Below, in pieces: positions 6,745 through 14,353 of a stretch of DNA of 43,382 nt. Made by a program: the position numbers and the translations under genes. The stretch covers positions 1 through 43,382 of the forward strand of contig CAYTTQ010000016.1 of NCBI GenBank assembly GCA_964440795.1, given 5' to 3'. This DNA comes from C00003060 sp964440795 (GTDB taxonomy: Bacteria; Desulfobacterota; Desulfobacteria; Desulfobacterales; C00003060). How positions within the stretch are numbered: the first letter of the stretch is position 1; the number at the start of each line of letters is the position of its first letter. The notes beneath the pieces are model-generated. The model was not told where the DNA came from, did no database searches, and was given only the letters and a program-made list of their open reading frames with translations.

Positions 6745-7767
6745 ATGAAGCGGATCCTACATTCTATACTGATTCTTGTAGTTGTTTCGATCAGTTTGGC
6801 AAAACCCTGCCCGGCCGGAAAAGACAAGGTGCCCGTTATTGAGCTGGATACGACCACGTACGAATTTGGCCGGGTCTCCGAAGGAGAGGTGGTCACCCAC
6901 GATTTCAAGGTGTTCAACCGCGGGAATGCAGTGCTTGAGATCAAGCAGGTCAAACCCGGGTGAGGCTGCAGCGTAGCCCGGTACGACCGGAGCATTCCTC
7001 CAGGCGGAGAGGGAAAGATAACACTGGAAGTGCACACCAAGGGATATCAAGGTAACGTTCACAAGGCTGCCCAGGTGGTGACGAATGATCCGAGGCGCCG
7101 GAAACTGGTCATCGGTCTGAAAGGTACGATTTGGGCTCCCATTATTCAGAAGCCGCAGCGGGTGTATTTGACCGGCGTTGCGGGCGATAAAATAGAAGGA
7201 AAGGCATCTCTTCTGGCACAAAAGCCTGAGCCGTTGACTCTGGAACTCATCAAGGTATTTCCGCCGGACAAGATGGCCGCCCAACTGAAAGAGACCGAAC
7301 CGGGACGGGTATACGAACTTCATGTTGTGACCAATGTCGAGAAACAGGGCCGCTTTGCCGGACAGGTTGTCCTGAAGACCAACTATCCGGAAAAACCGCA
7401 ACTGTCAATCCCCGTTGCGGCCAATATCCACGGGCTGATTGAGGCAAGACCGAAGTTTGTGACTTTTGGGAAAATGGGCAAGGAGCAATTGGACCAAATG
7501 CATAAACAGGGGCGGGCGATGAGACGCCCCGTCATGGTCATTCTGAAAAAGGGCAATGACCTGCAGATCGAAAGATGCGAAACGAAAAACTTGCTTTTCC
7601 GTGTCATATCCACCCGGGCGCTGACTGCCGGCCGGGTATTCGAGGTCCAGGTGCAAGCGCGGATGGATAAACTTAAGGAAGGAATGAACAGAGACGTACT
7701 CAAGATCTTTACCAATCAGAAGGACAAACCCGTTCTCGAGGTACCGATCCGATTTGAAATCCTGTAA
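6745..7767 (+). CDS. Exported DUF1573-domain selenoprotein (in-frame TGA read as Sec)
   Basis: A single gene of 340 residues interrupted by TGA at 6961-6963 (residue 73). The N-terminus is a signal peptide (SILILVVVSISLA). The DUF1573 domain follows: YEFGRVSEGEVVTHDFKVFN, a strand ending EIKQVKPG, the TGA, and then in the same frame GCSVARYDRSIPPGGEGKI. DUF1573 proteins normally have a Cys-Gly-Cys motif at exactly this point followed by the PPG turn, so the TGA replaces the first cysteine (U-G-C). The sequence continues without a stop for 268 codons to the TAA ending at 7767, with a second Ig-like repeat region. The function of DUF1573 is unsettled; the domain is an immunoglobulin-like, often periplasmic, fold. 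A normal caller would report a 72-residue fragment plus a downstream ORF. A sequencing error is possible, but the Cys-to-TGA position argues for selenocysteine. Confidence 0.85.
6961..6990 (+). promoter_or_regulatory. Sec UGA codon and candidate SECIS hairpin of the DUF1573 gene
   Basis: Bacterial SECIS elements lie just downstream of the UGA and have a small loop with a G near its 5' side. Here CCGG (6978-6981) can pair with CCGG (6987-6990) around TACGA; opening the inner two pairs leaves GGU at the start of the loop. The distance is acceptable, but bulge and loop do not copy the E. coli pattern, so this is weaker than the element at 12502. Confidence 0.4.
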
Positions 7768-7817
7768 ACGTTGCGGCAGGGTCTGTTGCGGTATCGCGAG
7801 CCCTAAGGAGGCGAGTT

Positions 7818-8777
7818 GTGTATTTCCCCACAGCCGGGGTTGACGTATCGCCATGGGTTCCTCCGCTGGTCGCTTTTGTCATATCCTTTTTTACATCTAT
7901 GGGAGGCGTTTCGGGCGCCTTTCTGCTTCTGCCGTTCCAAATGTCCTTTCTAGGTTACACCCATCCATCGGTGAGTGCCACCAATCAACTCTTTAATATC
8001 GTCGCTATCCCCAGTGGGGTACACCGTTACATAAAGGAAGGCCGGATGGTTTGGCCGCTAACCTGGCTGGTGATTATTGGAACGCTTCCCGGAGTGTTTA
8101 TTGGGGCTTTTGTAAGGATTGAATATTTGCCAGATCCAAGAAACTTCAAGCTCTTTGCAGCTGTCGTGCTGCTTTATATTGGGGTTCGTATCATCCGAGA
8201 TCTTGTACAAAGACCACGTTCGGGGATGGATAAGGCTTCAAGCGAAAAGCGTTTTCAAGAGATCGTATATCGGTATAGAAGACAAAAAGAAACCTCATCG
8301 GGGTCTACGAAGGACGTTCTGCCGACCGTGCGGGTTACGCATTTTAATTTCAAGCGCATGGGATACGAATTCTACGGTGAACGGTTTGACATCCCTATCT
8401 GGGGCGTTTTTGTCCTAAGTTTCGTGGTAGGCATTGTGGGGGGTATCTACGGTATCGGCGGAGGGGCGATTATGGCTCCGTTTTTTGTTTCTTTTTTTAA
8501 TCTTCCTGTCTACACGGTAGCGGGAGCTGCACTAATGGGGACTTTTATTACCTCCGTGGCCGGAGTTGCATTCTATCAAGGAATTGCTCCCTTCTATCCT
8601 GACACGTCTGTCGCACCTGATTGGCCCTTGGGAGTACTTTTCGGTATCGGGGGCATGTGTGGAATGTATCTTGGTGCGAGATGTCAAAAGTTCGTTCCGG
8701 CAAAAGCCATCAAATGGATGTTGAGCGGGATAATTATGTTTACCGCCGCGAAATACGTCCTAAGTTTTTTCTCATGA
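7818..8777 (+). CDS. TauE/SafE-family anion exporter
   Basis: An inner-membrane protein of 319 residues with about eight hydrophobic segments in two halves. Each half starts with the family's glycine-rich motif: SFFTSMGGVSGAFLLLPFQ in the first and VGIVGGIYGIGGGAIMAPFF in the second. Between them is a charged cytoplasmic insert (about residues 135-185) that is longer than in short family members. TauE/SafE proteins are linked to export of sulfite, sulfoacetate or related anions. GTG at 7818 is taken as the start because AAGGAG lies seven bases upstream. Placement between rhodanese, thioredoxin and LysR genes supports a sulfur-oxyanion substrate; selenium oxyanions are a speculative alternative. 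Confidence 0.85.
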   Translation: MYFPTAGVDVSPWVPPLVAFVISFFTSMGGVSGAFLLLPFQMSFLGYTHPSVSATNQLFNIVAIPSGVHRYIKEGRMVWPLTWLVIIGTLPGVFIGAFVRIEYLPDPRNFKLFAAVVLLYIGVRIIRDLVQRPRSGMDKASSEKRFQEIVYRYRRQKETSSGSTKDVLPTVRVTHFNFKRMGYEFYGERFDIPIWGVFVLSFVVGIVGGIYGIGGGAIMAPFFVSFFNLPVYTVAGAALMGTFITSVAGVAFYQGIAPFYPDTSVAPDWPLGVLFGIGGMCGMYLGARCQKFVPAKAIKWMLSGIIMFTAAKYVLSFFS

Positions 8778-8821
8778 AAGGATAACTCTCATTTTTCGGG
8801 GTTCATGAGATCCGGTTTTCA

Positions 8822-8851
8822 TTGACAAGCGATTACATATACGGACATACT
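8822..8851 (+). promoter_or_regulatory. Candidate sigma-70 promoter for the LysR gene
   Basis: TTGACA (8822-8827), an 18-base spacer and CATACT (8846-8851) form a plausible promoter 41 bases before the LysR start codon. The -35 box is a perfect match and the -10 box matches four of six positions. Confidence 0.5.
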
Positions 8852-8892
8852 TTTACAAACGAATCTCTGTCTACAAGAGCGGAGAGTGCCCG

Positions 8893-9816
8893 ATGGATGT
8901 CAGCTTATTTTCTTTGAAAGTTTTTCTAAAGGTTGCCGAAAGCAAAAGTTTTACCAAAGCCGCACAGTCCTTGCTACTATCCCAACCTGCTGTCAGTCTT
9001 CAGATTAAAAAGATCGAGCAATTATTCCAAACCCCCCTTTTTATTCGAAGCCATTCCGGCGGAGTTCGTCTGACCGTTGCAGGCGAAAAGCTTCGGAGGC
9101 ATGCGGAAAAACTGATTCACTGTCAGCAACAAATGGTAACCGATATGGCGAGCGAAAGCTCGGACGTCCAACATGGATTGCACATCGGAGCGTGTTGTAT
9201 TGCGGGAGAATACCTCATCACATCAGGATTTGACTCCTTTCGGGAAGCCCACCCGAACACGTCCTTGTCGGTGTCCATTGTTAGATGTGAGAAGGTGTTT
9301 TCCAGTCTGTTGGAGGGGGTCTTCGATCTTGGTGTGACCGGGGTAGCCCCTCGAACACGGTCGCTTGAGAAAAAGCTGTTGGTGCGAGTACCGATCGTCT
9401 TTTTCGAGGCTCAGACAGGGCAAGGGGAGTGTAACCCCGCCCCTCTCGGCTTGCTAAAGAACCGCTCGTTGATTTTGCGCGAAAGGGGATCCGGTTCCCG
9501 GGTCGAGGTTGAAAATTTCCTTGTGAAGCATGGAGTTAGTCTAAGAGCACTGAAAGTGGAAACTGAATCGGAAAGTAACGAAGCCATCAAAACGTTGGTT
9601 AAAGCCGGACATGGAATATCCGCCTTGCCGGATTTTATGGTCAGAGAGGAAATCGACAAGGGGGTGTTTGCTGAAATCACTTTGCTTGAGGGCCAACCGA
9701 TGGAATCGTTTTATGTGGTATACCGCAAAGAGGAGAGTCCTCCGGTGCCATTGAAGGACCTGATAACGTTCATTTTGAGACATCCCCCATCCGCTTCTCC
9801 CACCGTGATGCCATAA
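8893..9816 (+). CDS. LysR-family transcriptional regulator (CysB-like)
   Basis: A LysR-type regulator of 307 residues, a normal length. The N-terminal helix-turn-helix is clear (LKVFLKVAESKSFTKAAQ, then LSQPAVSLQIKKIEQ, ending with LTVAGEKLRRHAEKL), followed by a periplasmic-binding-protein-like effector domain beginning near residue 95. Family-wide features resemble regulators of sulfur assimilation and a LysR subgroup that co-occurs with selenium metabolism genes; I cannot prove membership from sequence reading. GGAG ten bases upstream supports the start. It lies between a TauE exporter and the first of two split-Soret cytochromes, one of which is a selenoprotein, making those genes the likely targets. 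Confidence 0.88.
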   Translation: MDVSLFSLKVFLKVAESKSFTKAAQSLLLSQPAVSLQIKKIEQLFQTPLFIRSHSGGVRLTVAGEKLRRHAEKLIHCQQQMVTDMASESSDVQHGLHIGACCIAGEYLITSGFDSFREAHPNTSLSVSIVRCEKVFSSLLEGVFDLGVTGVAPRTRSLEKKLLVRVPIVFFEAQTGQGECNPAPLGLLKNRSLILRERGSGSRVEVENFLVKHGVSLRALKVETESESNEAIKTLVKAGHGISALPDFMVREEIDKGVFAEITLLEGQPMESFYVVYRKEESPPVPLKDLITFILRHPPSASPTVMP

Positions 9817-9996
9817 TTTGGTAGTTCCCGCATTTCGAGTCGACCTCGCCCCAAGGGTCTGCCTTTGGCTTCACTGCACGTTGCCACAAGCCCATTCGTC
9901 TTGCTTATGCCTCCATTAAGATTACTTATTTGCCTTCGTGAGGAGATAGTCCGATATAGTAACAATATTTAAACATTGGCTGTTTTATGTCAGGCT

Positions 9997-10019
9997 ATAC
10001 ACCACTACGCTTGGTGTAT
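9997..10019 (+). other. Leader hairpin before the Cys-type split-Soret cytochrome gene
   Basis: ATACACC (9997-10003) pairs with GGTGTAT (10013-10019) around a nine-base loop, and flanking bases can extend the stem past one bulge. It lies 42 bases before the start codon. It could be a dyad operator for the LysR protein or an RNA structure; nothing distinguishes these. Confidence 0.35.
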
Positions 10020-10061
10020 CAGCTGGCATGTCTTCCACAAACATCAGCAGAGGGGGGTACT

Positions 10062-10877
10062 ATGAAAGAAAGATCCACTCGACGGGAATTCATTGCAAAT
10101 TCAGTTAAGTATGGCGCCGTTATGACGGCGGGATTGGCCGGAGCGGCATGTGCAACGCATTCCGTTACTCCTTCCGAAACATCATCCAAAGCTCATGCTT
10201 GGCCCTGGCCCTATGCCAAGCTGGACCCGGAAGTCGGCCGCAAGCTGGGCCATGACGCCTACTTCAGCGGCAAGGGCTGCTCCTATGGCAGTTTTCATGG
10301 CATCATTCAGGGCCTGCGGGAAAAGGTTGGCGAACCCTACATCTACATGCCCGACGAAATCATGATTTACGGGCACGGCGGGGGTGCCGGCTGGGGCGGG
10401 CTTTGCGGCGCGCTCAACGGGGCTGCCGCGGCTATCTCCTTGGTGACCGACAAGAAGACGTCGGACCAGTTGATCTCGGAACTCTTCGGCTGGTATACGC
10501 AGGCGGATTTGCCTACCGACCGCAGCAATGAATACGGGGTTAAGAAGGTTTACGGTGTAAACAAATACGATCAGATGTTGCCGCAGAGCAAGAGCGGATC
10601 CATCCTGTGCCACGTCTCCGCCACGACCTGGAGCAATAGCACAGGAACCAACATAACGGAACTTAAACGTAAAGAGCGCTGTGGCCGATTAACCGGAGAT
10701 ACAGTGGCTTATGCGATCCAAATTCTCAATGACCATTTGGACCAAAAATTTCAACCGACCTATGTTCAGCCCCAAACGACCGCCACCTGCAACTCCTGTC
10801 ATGGAAAAAAAGGAGAAAAAGTCGACGTGCTTGCCAAGATGGAATGTACGCAGTGTCATGGCGACCCTCATAGATAA
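10062..10877 (+). CDS. Split-Soret-type dihaem cytochrome c, C_GCAxxG_C_C family (Cys form)
   Basis: An exported dihaem protein of 271 residues. The start follows AGGGGGG. The N-terminus has a twin-arginine signal (STRREFIANS) and a hydrophobic core. The C_GCAxxG_C_C domain shows FSGKGCSYGSFHGIIQGL with Cys73, then HGGGAGWGGLCGALNGA, SGSILCHVSATTW and RCGRLTGDTVAYA, matching the family's ordered cysteines. The C-terminus adds two c-type haem sites, TCNSCHGKK and ECTQCHGD, as in split-Soret cytochrome c of Desulfovibrio. Its physiological partner is not known to me. A Tat signal on a c-type cytochrome is unusual, because haem c is attached outside after Sec export; a pre-bound cofactor in the first domain could explain Tat use. 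Cys73 aligns with Sec81 of the paralogue at 12262. Confidence 0.85.
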   Translation: MKERSTRREFIANSVKYGAVMTAGLAGAACATHSVTPSETSSKAHAWPWPYAKLDPEVGRKLGHDAYFSGKGCSYGSFHGIIQGLREKVGEPYIYMPDEIMIYGHGGGAGWGGLCGALNGAAAAISLVTDKKTSDQLISELFGWYTQADLPTDRSNEYGVKKVYGVNKYDQMLPQSKSGSILCHVSATTWSNSTGTNITELKRKERCGRLTGDTVAYAIQILNDHLDQKFQPTYVQPQTTATCNSCHGKKGEKVDVLAKMECTQCHGDPHR

Positions 10878-10907
10878 TTTAGTGTAGAAACAGATCTGTT
10901 CTGGGGC

Positions 10908-10943
10908 CCCCCCGATTCGCTTCTTGACAGGAGGATCGGGGGG
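10908..10943 (+). terminator. GC-rich hairpin after the Cys-type cytochrome gene
   Basis: CCCCCCGAT (10908-10916) pairs perfectly with ATCGGGGGG (10935-10943) across an 18-base loop, 30 bases after the stop codon. No clear T-run follows, so termination would be weak or Rho-assisted. Confidence 0.45.
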
Positions 10944-11383
10944 TGTGCTTTATAGGACATTCCTGAGGATCGGGACTTCGGTTTTGTTGGCCGGGCAAGG
11001 GGTTTGTAACTGCGGAAGCTCAAATACCCAGGCAGTGTCCCGCGTCGGTTCGCGAAAGGTCGCATTGCTTAATGGAGACCTTTGGCAACTGAAGTCCGAT
11101 ATCGAAAGCAGGATGTCACGGCAGGGCCCCACAGAATATTTCTTGAATTCGTGTTGGGTTTGGGGCGGCCACGGTAAAGCAGGCGTATCCGCATCCGGGT
11201 AAAAAATTCCTTTCGTTGGGCTTACCATCTCCGGCGACTGAGGCCGTCCGCATATCGGAAACCATGATGTCGGAAGGCTGGGTTCTCAACCTCAAAACCA
11301 AACGTCGTTTTCATTGGGATTCCACCTGAAAAAAAAGCTAAAAATGGTCTAATTTTGCATATGGTTGGTATTTTTTTACCATT

Positions 11384-11423
11384 TTTATGCACTCCCGTTC
11401 TTCTTTATGCACTCCCGTTCTTC
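11384..11423 (+). repeat. Perfect tandem duplication of a 20-bp unit
   Basis: The unit TTTATGCACTCCCGTTCTTC occurs at 11384-11403 and again, without change, at 11404-11423. Perfect identity points to a recent slippage or duplication in non-coding DNA. Confidence 0.85.
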
Positions 11424-11457
11424 AGCGTACAGCCCCAAATCGTTGTTTTTTTTCTCG

Positions 11458-11487
11458 ATAGGCTATAACTTATAGTTATCGCCCTAT
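11458..11487. promoter_or_regulatory. Large dyad, possible regulator binding site
   Basis: ATAACT (11465-11470) and AGTTAT (11474-11479) flank TAT, and outer arms ATAGG (11458-11462) and CCTAT (11483-11487) extend the symmetry. LysR proteins bind interrupted dyads of the T-N11-A type, and one is encoded 1.6 kb upstream, so this may be an operator. No promoter was identified beside it. Confidence 0.35.
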
Positions 11488-12261
11488 GTTCTTACCTTAT
11501 GGATTCATTGATTATGCCCTTGTTATCACAGCGATTTCCGTTTCACAGGCGAGGCCTTTAGAAACGATCGGCGTGATTGCAGAAAACGACACGCATTAAC
11601 CTGTAACGTCGGCATAATAGTTGCTGAAATAGAGAGGAACGAAGGCGATCTTTTTTGCAGGACTGCTCAGCGTATCGTTTCAGCATGGTAAGGGCGTAGG
11701 CCATCATCAAGATTACATGGTGAGTTTCAGACCAAGGCGCGGCATCACGCGGGCTTTGGGGGCCTGATTGGCCCGAGAAAGCGCTGAGCCGGATCGGGAA
11801 CAACAGGGCGATTTGATGTCAGCCATGCGAAGCCTGGAGGGAATAGCGGTGACCTATCAAAAAAACCACTCCTTTTTTGCCCATGCCTTGCTTGACCTTA
11901 GCAGGAGATCCCGGTGGTTCCGGCCCAAGGCAGCGGCTGAAGCAGTGCAGTACTGCAAGAATTGCCTTCTGGTCAGTATTCACCGTCTATTCCCTCCAGG
12001 GTTTGCATGGGTTCATGGGTTCATCCCGGCTCGGCTCGTCAAGTGAAGATCCATACAGGGTCTTTTGGCAACGGCAACTGCCGGCGGGATGTATGGTGAA
12101 AGGCAGGCACTTATCTGACGAAAGAAACATCGAAATGGCGCTTGGCAAACGAAAATTTTCAATGGAAGAAAGGAGGTGACTTTTCGGTATTTCAACGAAA
12201 AAGCATACACGAGTTGATGCAGTATGGTTGGTATGGAAGGATTATCGCATAAGGAGGAGAT

Positions 12262-13590
12262 ATGACGATGGAAAAAGATCTGAGTAGAAGGAATTTTTTA
12301 AAGGGAAGTATTGTCGGCGCCGGCGCACTGACGACCGGCTTCGGTGCGGGGCTTGTGGTGCCCGGCGTGGCCAGGGCGGTGGTACCGACGGACTTCCCCT
12401 ATCCGTTCACCAAGCCCTCAACCACAGCCGGCTTAATCGATCTTGATTACGTCACCCACAGGGCCTATAACGGATACTTGGGGGCGTACGCCGGCGGCGG
12501 CTGAATGTACGCAGCCGTCACCGGTCTGGTGGAAGCAATGAAACAGATATACCCCAGTGATGATACTGATGATCTGGGTTGGGAATGGCACGCCTTTCCG
12601 CAGCTGGTTCTCCAGTTTGGCAGCGGCGGCGTATTAAAGTGGGGGACCCTTTGCGGGGCGCTCACCGGCTGCTTGTCCGTGTTGAATATGATGGGCCTGC
12701 ACTCCAAGGTGGGCAGCGAACTCATGGACTGGTATTGCCGGACCGAGATTCCCACCGGCATCGTCTCCCAGCTATACAATGATGCGTACAGTATGTCATG
12801 GGCGCATGTACCGGTCCCTGATGACGAGGTCCTGGCCCACACGGTGGCCAATTCGCCCCTTTGCCATGTGTCCATCAGCAAATGGTTTGCTGCCGCAGGC
12901 GTGGGTTACGCAGATAAGGACAGCCCTGATTACCCCAACGGCCCGCACACGACATTCTTGAAAAAGGACCGTTGCGCCAAGCTGACGGCGGCTACGGCTC
13001 GGCGCTGCGCCGAGCTTATCAATGACTGGGTGCAGGACTCGTACAGCGCGACTGATTGGGACACAGAAACGTATCAGGAGTGTATGGACTGCCACTCTTA
13101 TATCAAACAGGGGAGCACCCCGCCGTCTGCCGGTGATCGGCAGGATTCCCTGGCCCGGATGGACTGCAACGAGTGCCATACGGTGAACTTAAGTGCCCCC
13201 CACGCAGGGAAACAGATCCACGTTGAACGGCTTTGGACCGAAAAACTGGTTGGGGCGGACTGGGTGGAATCGAATACATTTAGCCCGGGTGAGGACATAC
13301 GATACTGCTTGCGGTTCAACATCTATGCCCCTGGAAAGGTGTTCGTAAGAATAAAGCCGAATACGACCGGAGCGGAGGGATATACGAATACCTCAGGCGT
13401 GTGGAAGCAGGGTTACTTTAGCAAGAGTGACAACGTGAACGATACGGAAACCTGGAGATTCCCAGAAACTATCCCCGGGGACGCAGGCGGCCAGGCCAGA
13501 TTCAAGGCGCAAATTCAGGTGGGTGATACGTCGGCCGGACCGATGATCTATGAGTCGCCCTTGAAAATGGTATATTTTACGGTTTCATAA
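12262..13590 (+). CDS. Split-Soret-type dihaem cytochrome selenoprotein (in-frame TGA read as Sec)
   Basis: One gene of 442 residues interrupted by TGA at 12502-12504 (residue 81). AAGGAGGAGA precedes the ATG. The N-terminus is a Tat signal (LSRRNFLKGSIVGAGAL). Just before the TGA is YAGGG and just after, in frame, MYAAVTGLVEAM, which aligns with GKG-Cys-SYGSFHGIIQGL in the paralogue at 10062; the TGA therefore stands for the first family cysteine. The remaining family cysteines follow (WGTLCGALTG, SPLCHVSISKW, DRCAKLTAATARRCAE), then two haem sites (QECMDCHSYI and DCNECHTVN). About 130 further residues form a beta-rich C-terminal extension (from about 310) absent from the paralogue. A SECIS-like hairpin follows the TGA. 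The role is unknown; a low-potential redox reaction with Sec as nucleophile or metal ligand is plausible. Confidence 0.88.
12502..12540 (+). promoter_or_regulatory. Sec UGA codon and fdhF-like SECIS element
   Basis: Counting U of the UGA as 1, CACC (18-21; bases 12519-12522) pairs with GGTG (27-30; 12528-12531), leaving the loop GGTCT at 22-26. A T stands at 17, below the stem. From memory, the E. coli fdhF SECIS has a bulged U at 17 and loop GGUCU at 22-26, the features read by SelB. The lower stem is weaker here. The register match makes selenocysteine insertion very likely. Confidence 0.78.
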
Positions 13591-13666
13591 AGTCATTTCC
13601 GGTGCCGGGCGATTTGAGAGCCCGGCCTATTGCATGGCGTAAAAGGACGCACAGACCTAAAAACAG

Positions 13667-13685
13667 CCTCGCCATCCTGGCGAGG
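13667..13685 (+). other. Perfect 8-bp hairpin in the 3' region of the Sec cytochrome gene
   Basis: CCTCGCCA (13667-13674) pairs with TGGCGAGG (13678-13685) around TCC. No T-run follows; it may protect the 3' end of the transcript or act with the terminator 46 bases downstream. Confidence 0.55.
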
Positions 13686-13730
13686 GGATACGGGACTTGG
13701 AAGAAGAAAACCTTCCTTTCCAATCCTCCG

Positions 13731-13771
13731 AGGGCAGAGCGACTTCTGTGAAGAAGCTCTGCCCTTTTTTG
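13731..13771 (+). terminator. Rho-independent terminator after the Sec cytochrome gene
   Basis: GGGCAGAGC (13732-13740) pairs with GCTCTGCCC (13756-13764), and six Ts follow directly. This is the clearest intrinsic terminator in the window and separates the cytochrome transcript from the rhodanese/TauE pair. Confidence 0.88.
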
Positions 13772-13858
13772 TAATAGTCGGTTTTTTCATTTCAATTTGA
13801 GTGCTTTTCCTTTAGAACATCGGCATGCTGAGTTGAAGGCAAAATGCGGGCAAGCCGT

Positions 13859-13932
13859 TGGTTTAGAAAAGGAGCCGGTGGGATCATAGCGGTCCTGGCC
13901 GTTTATTTCATACTCAATCCGTTTTTTACGGG
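13859..13932 (+). pseudogene. Decayed 3' fragment of a ccdA-like gene (copy 2)
   Basis: The frame reads WFRKGAGGIIAVLAVYFILNP and continues FFTG, close to the C-terminus of CcdA at 1678-2385 (WFRRGAGMVIALLGVYFIVNP). An upstream TGA at 13829 and the missing remainder show that it is a remnant. It shares about 59 bases with copy 1 at 6637 with five differences, more than either shares with the intact gene. The fragment runs to 17 bases before the rhodanese start. Confidence 0.65.
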
Positions 13933-13949
13933 CCTTAAGGAGGGTTTTC

Positions 13950-14333
13950 ATGGAACAGGTGCTCAAAAACCTGACGTTGGAATTTTTCGGAAAAGGAAAG
14001 CACAAAATTGAACCGGAAAAGCTCCTTCATTTGGAAGGTGCTTGCCTATTGGACGTTCGGTCAAAAGAAGAATCCGACGCTGTATCAATCAGCCTGGAAA
14101 GTATCCCCGGCGTGGAATGCTTGAACATTCCGATCAATGAGATTCCTGACAGAATCGGGGAAATCCCCAAAGAAAAGACGATCGGCGTGTTTTGCCCCGC
14201 CAATGTCAGATCCGCTATTACATATGCGTTTCTCCTGTCAAAAGGATTTTCGTCGGTATTCGTAGTGGAGGGCGGATACGCAGCGTTAACCGATGCCATT
14301 AAGCCGGGTAAAATACTGAAGCTGATTTCATAG
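13950..14333 (+). CDS. Cytoplasmic rhodanese-domain protein
   Basis: A single-domain rhodanese of 127 residues without a signal peptide. Visible elements are CLLDVRSKEESDAVS, LNIPINEIPDRIGEIP and the active-site loop FCPANVRSAITYAFL, whose cysteine would carry the persulfide; the C-terminal GGYAALTDA helix completes the fold. AAGGAGGG precedes the ATG. It is followed 20 bases later by a TauE/SafE exporter. This is a common pairing for sulfur export or detoxification, in which the rhodanese delivers sulfane sulfur and the exporter removes the anion product. The precise substrate is unknown. Confidence 0.88.
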   Translation: MEQVLKNLTLEFFGKGKHKIEPEKLLHLEGACLLDVRSKEESDAVSISLESIPGVECLNIPINEIPDRIGEIPKEKTIGVFCPANVRSAITYAFLLSKGFSSVFVVEGGYAALTDAIKPGKILKLIS

Positions 14334-14353
14334 GGCAAAAGAGGTCTCTTCTC

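Larger units (their letters stand above)
10944..12261. other. 1.3-kb stretch without a convincing gene (decayed DNA)
   Basis: No frame gives a protein with a recognisable fold, a good start and sensible codon use. An open frame on + (about 10943-11202, cysteine pair GVCNCGSS) ends near 11202, and another + frame continues protein-like text to about 11328 (FLSLGLPSPATEAVRISE), as a frameshifted dead gene would. A - strand frame at 11558-11803 (HHVILMMAYALTMLKRYAE) vaguely resembles the end of an IS transposase. A strong Shine-Dalgarno string AAGGAGGTGA at about 12171-12180 has no usable gene behind it. The stretch also holds a 20-bp tandem duplication and a large dyad, listed separately. Confidence 0.5.

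Noticed and set aside
10924..11202. 92-codon + strand ORF with a cysteine pair (GVCNCGSS) as a small redox protein
   Set aside because: It begins inside the hairpin after the cytochrome gene, has no ribosome binding site and no recognisable family; described as part of the decayed region.
11558..11803. - strand ORF as an IS transposase fragment
   Set aside because: Only a short stretch is vaguely transposase-like; no DDE residues or terminal inverted repeats were found.
12171..12240. AAGGAGGTGA followed by a short GTG-started peptide
   Set aside because: The GTG lies inside the Shine-Dalgarno string itself and the peptide is 13 codons; the cytochrome gene has its own site at 12251.
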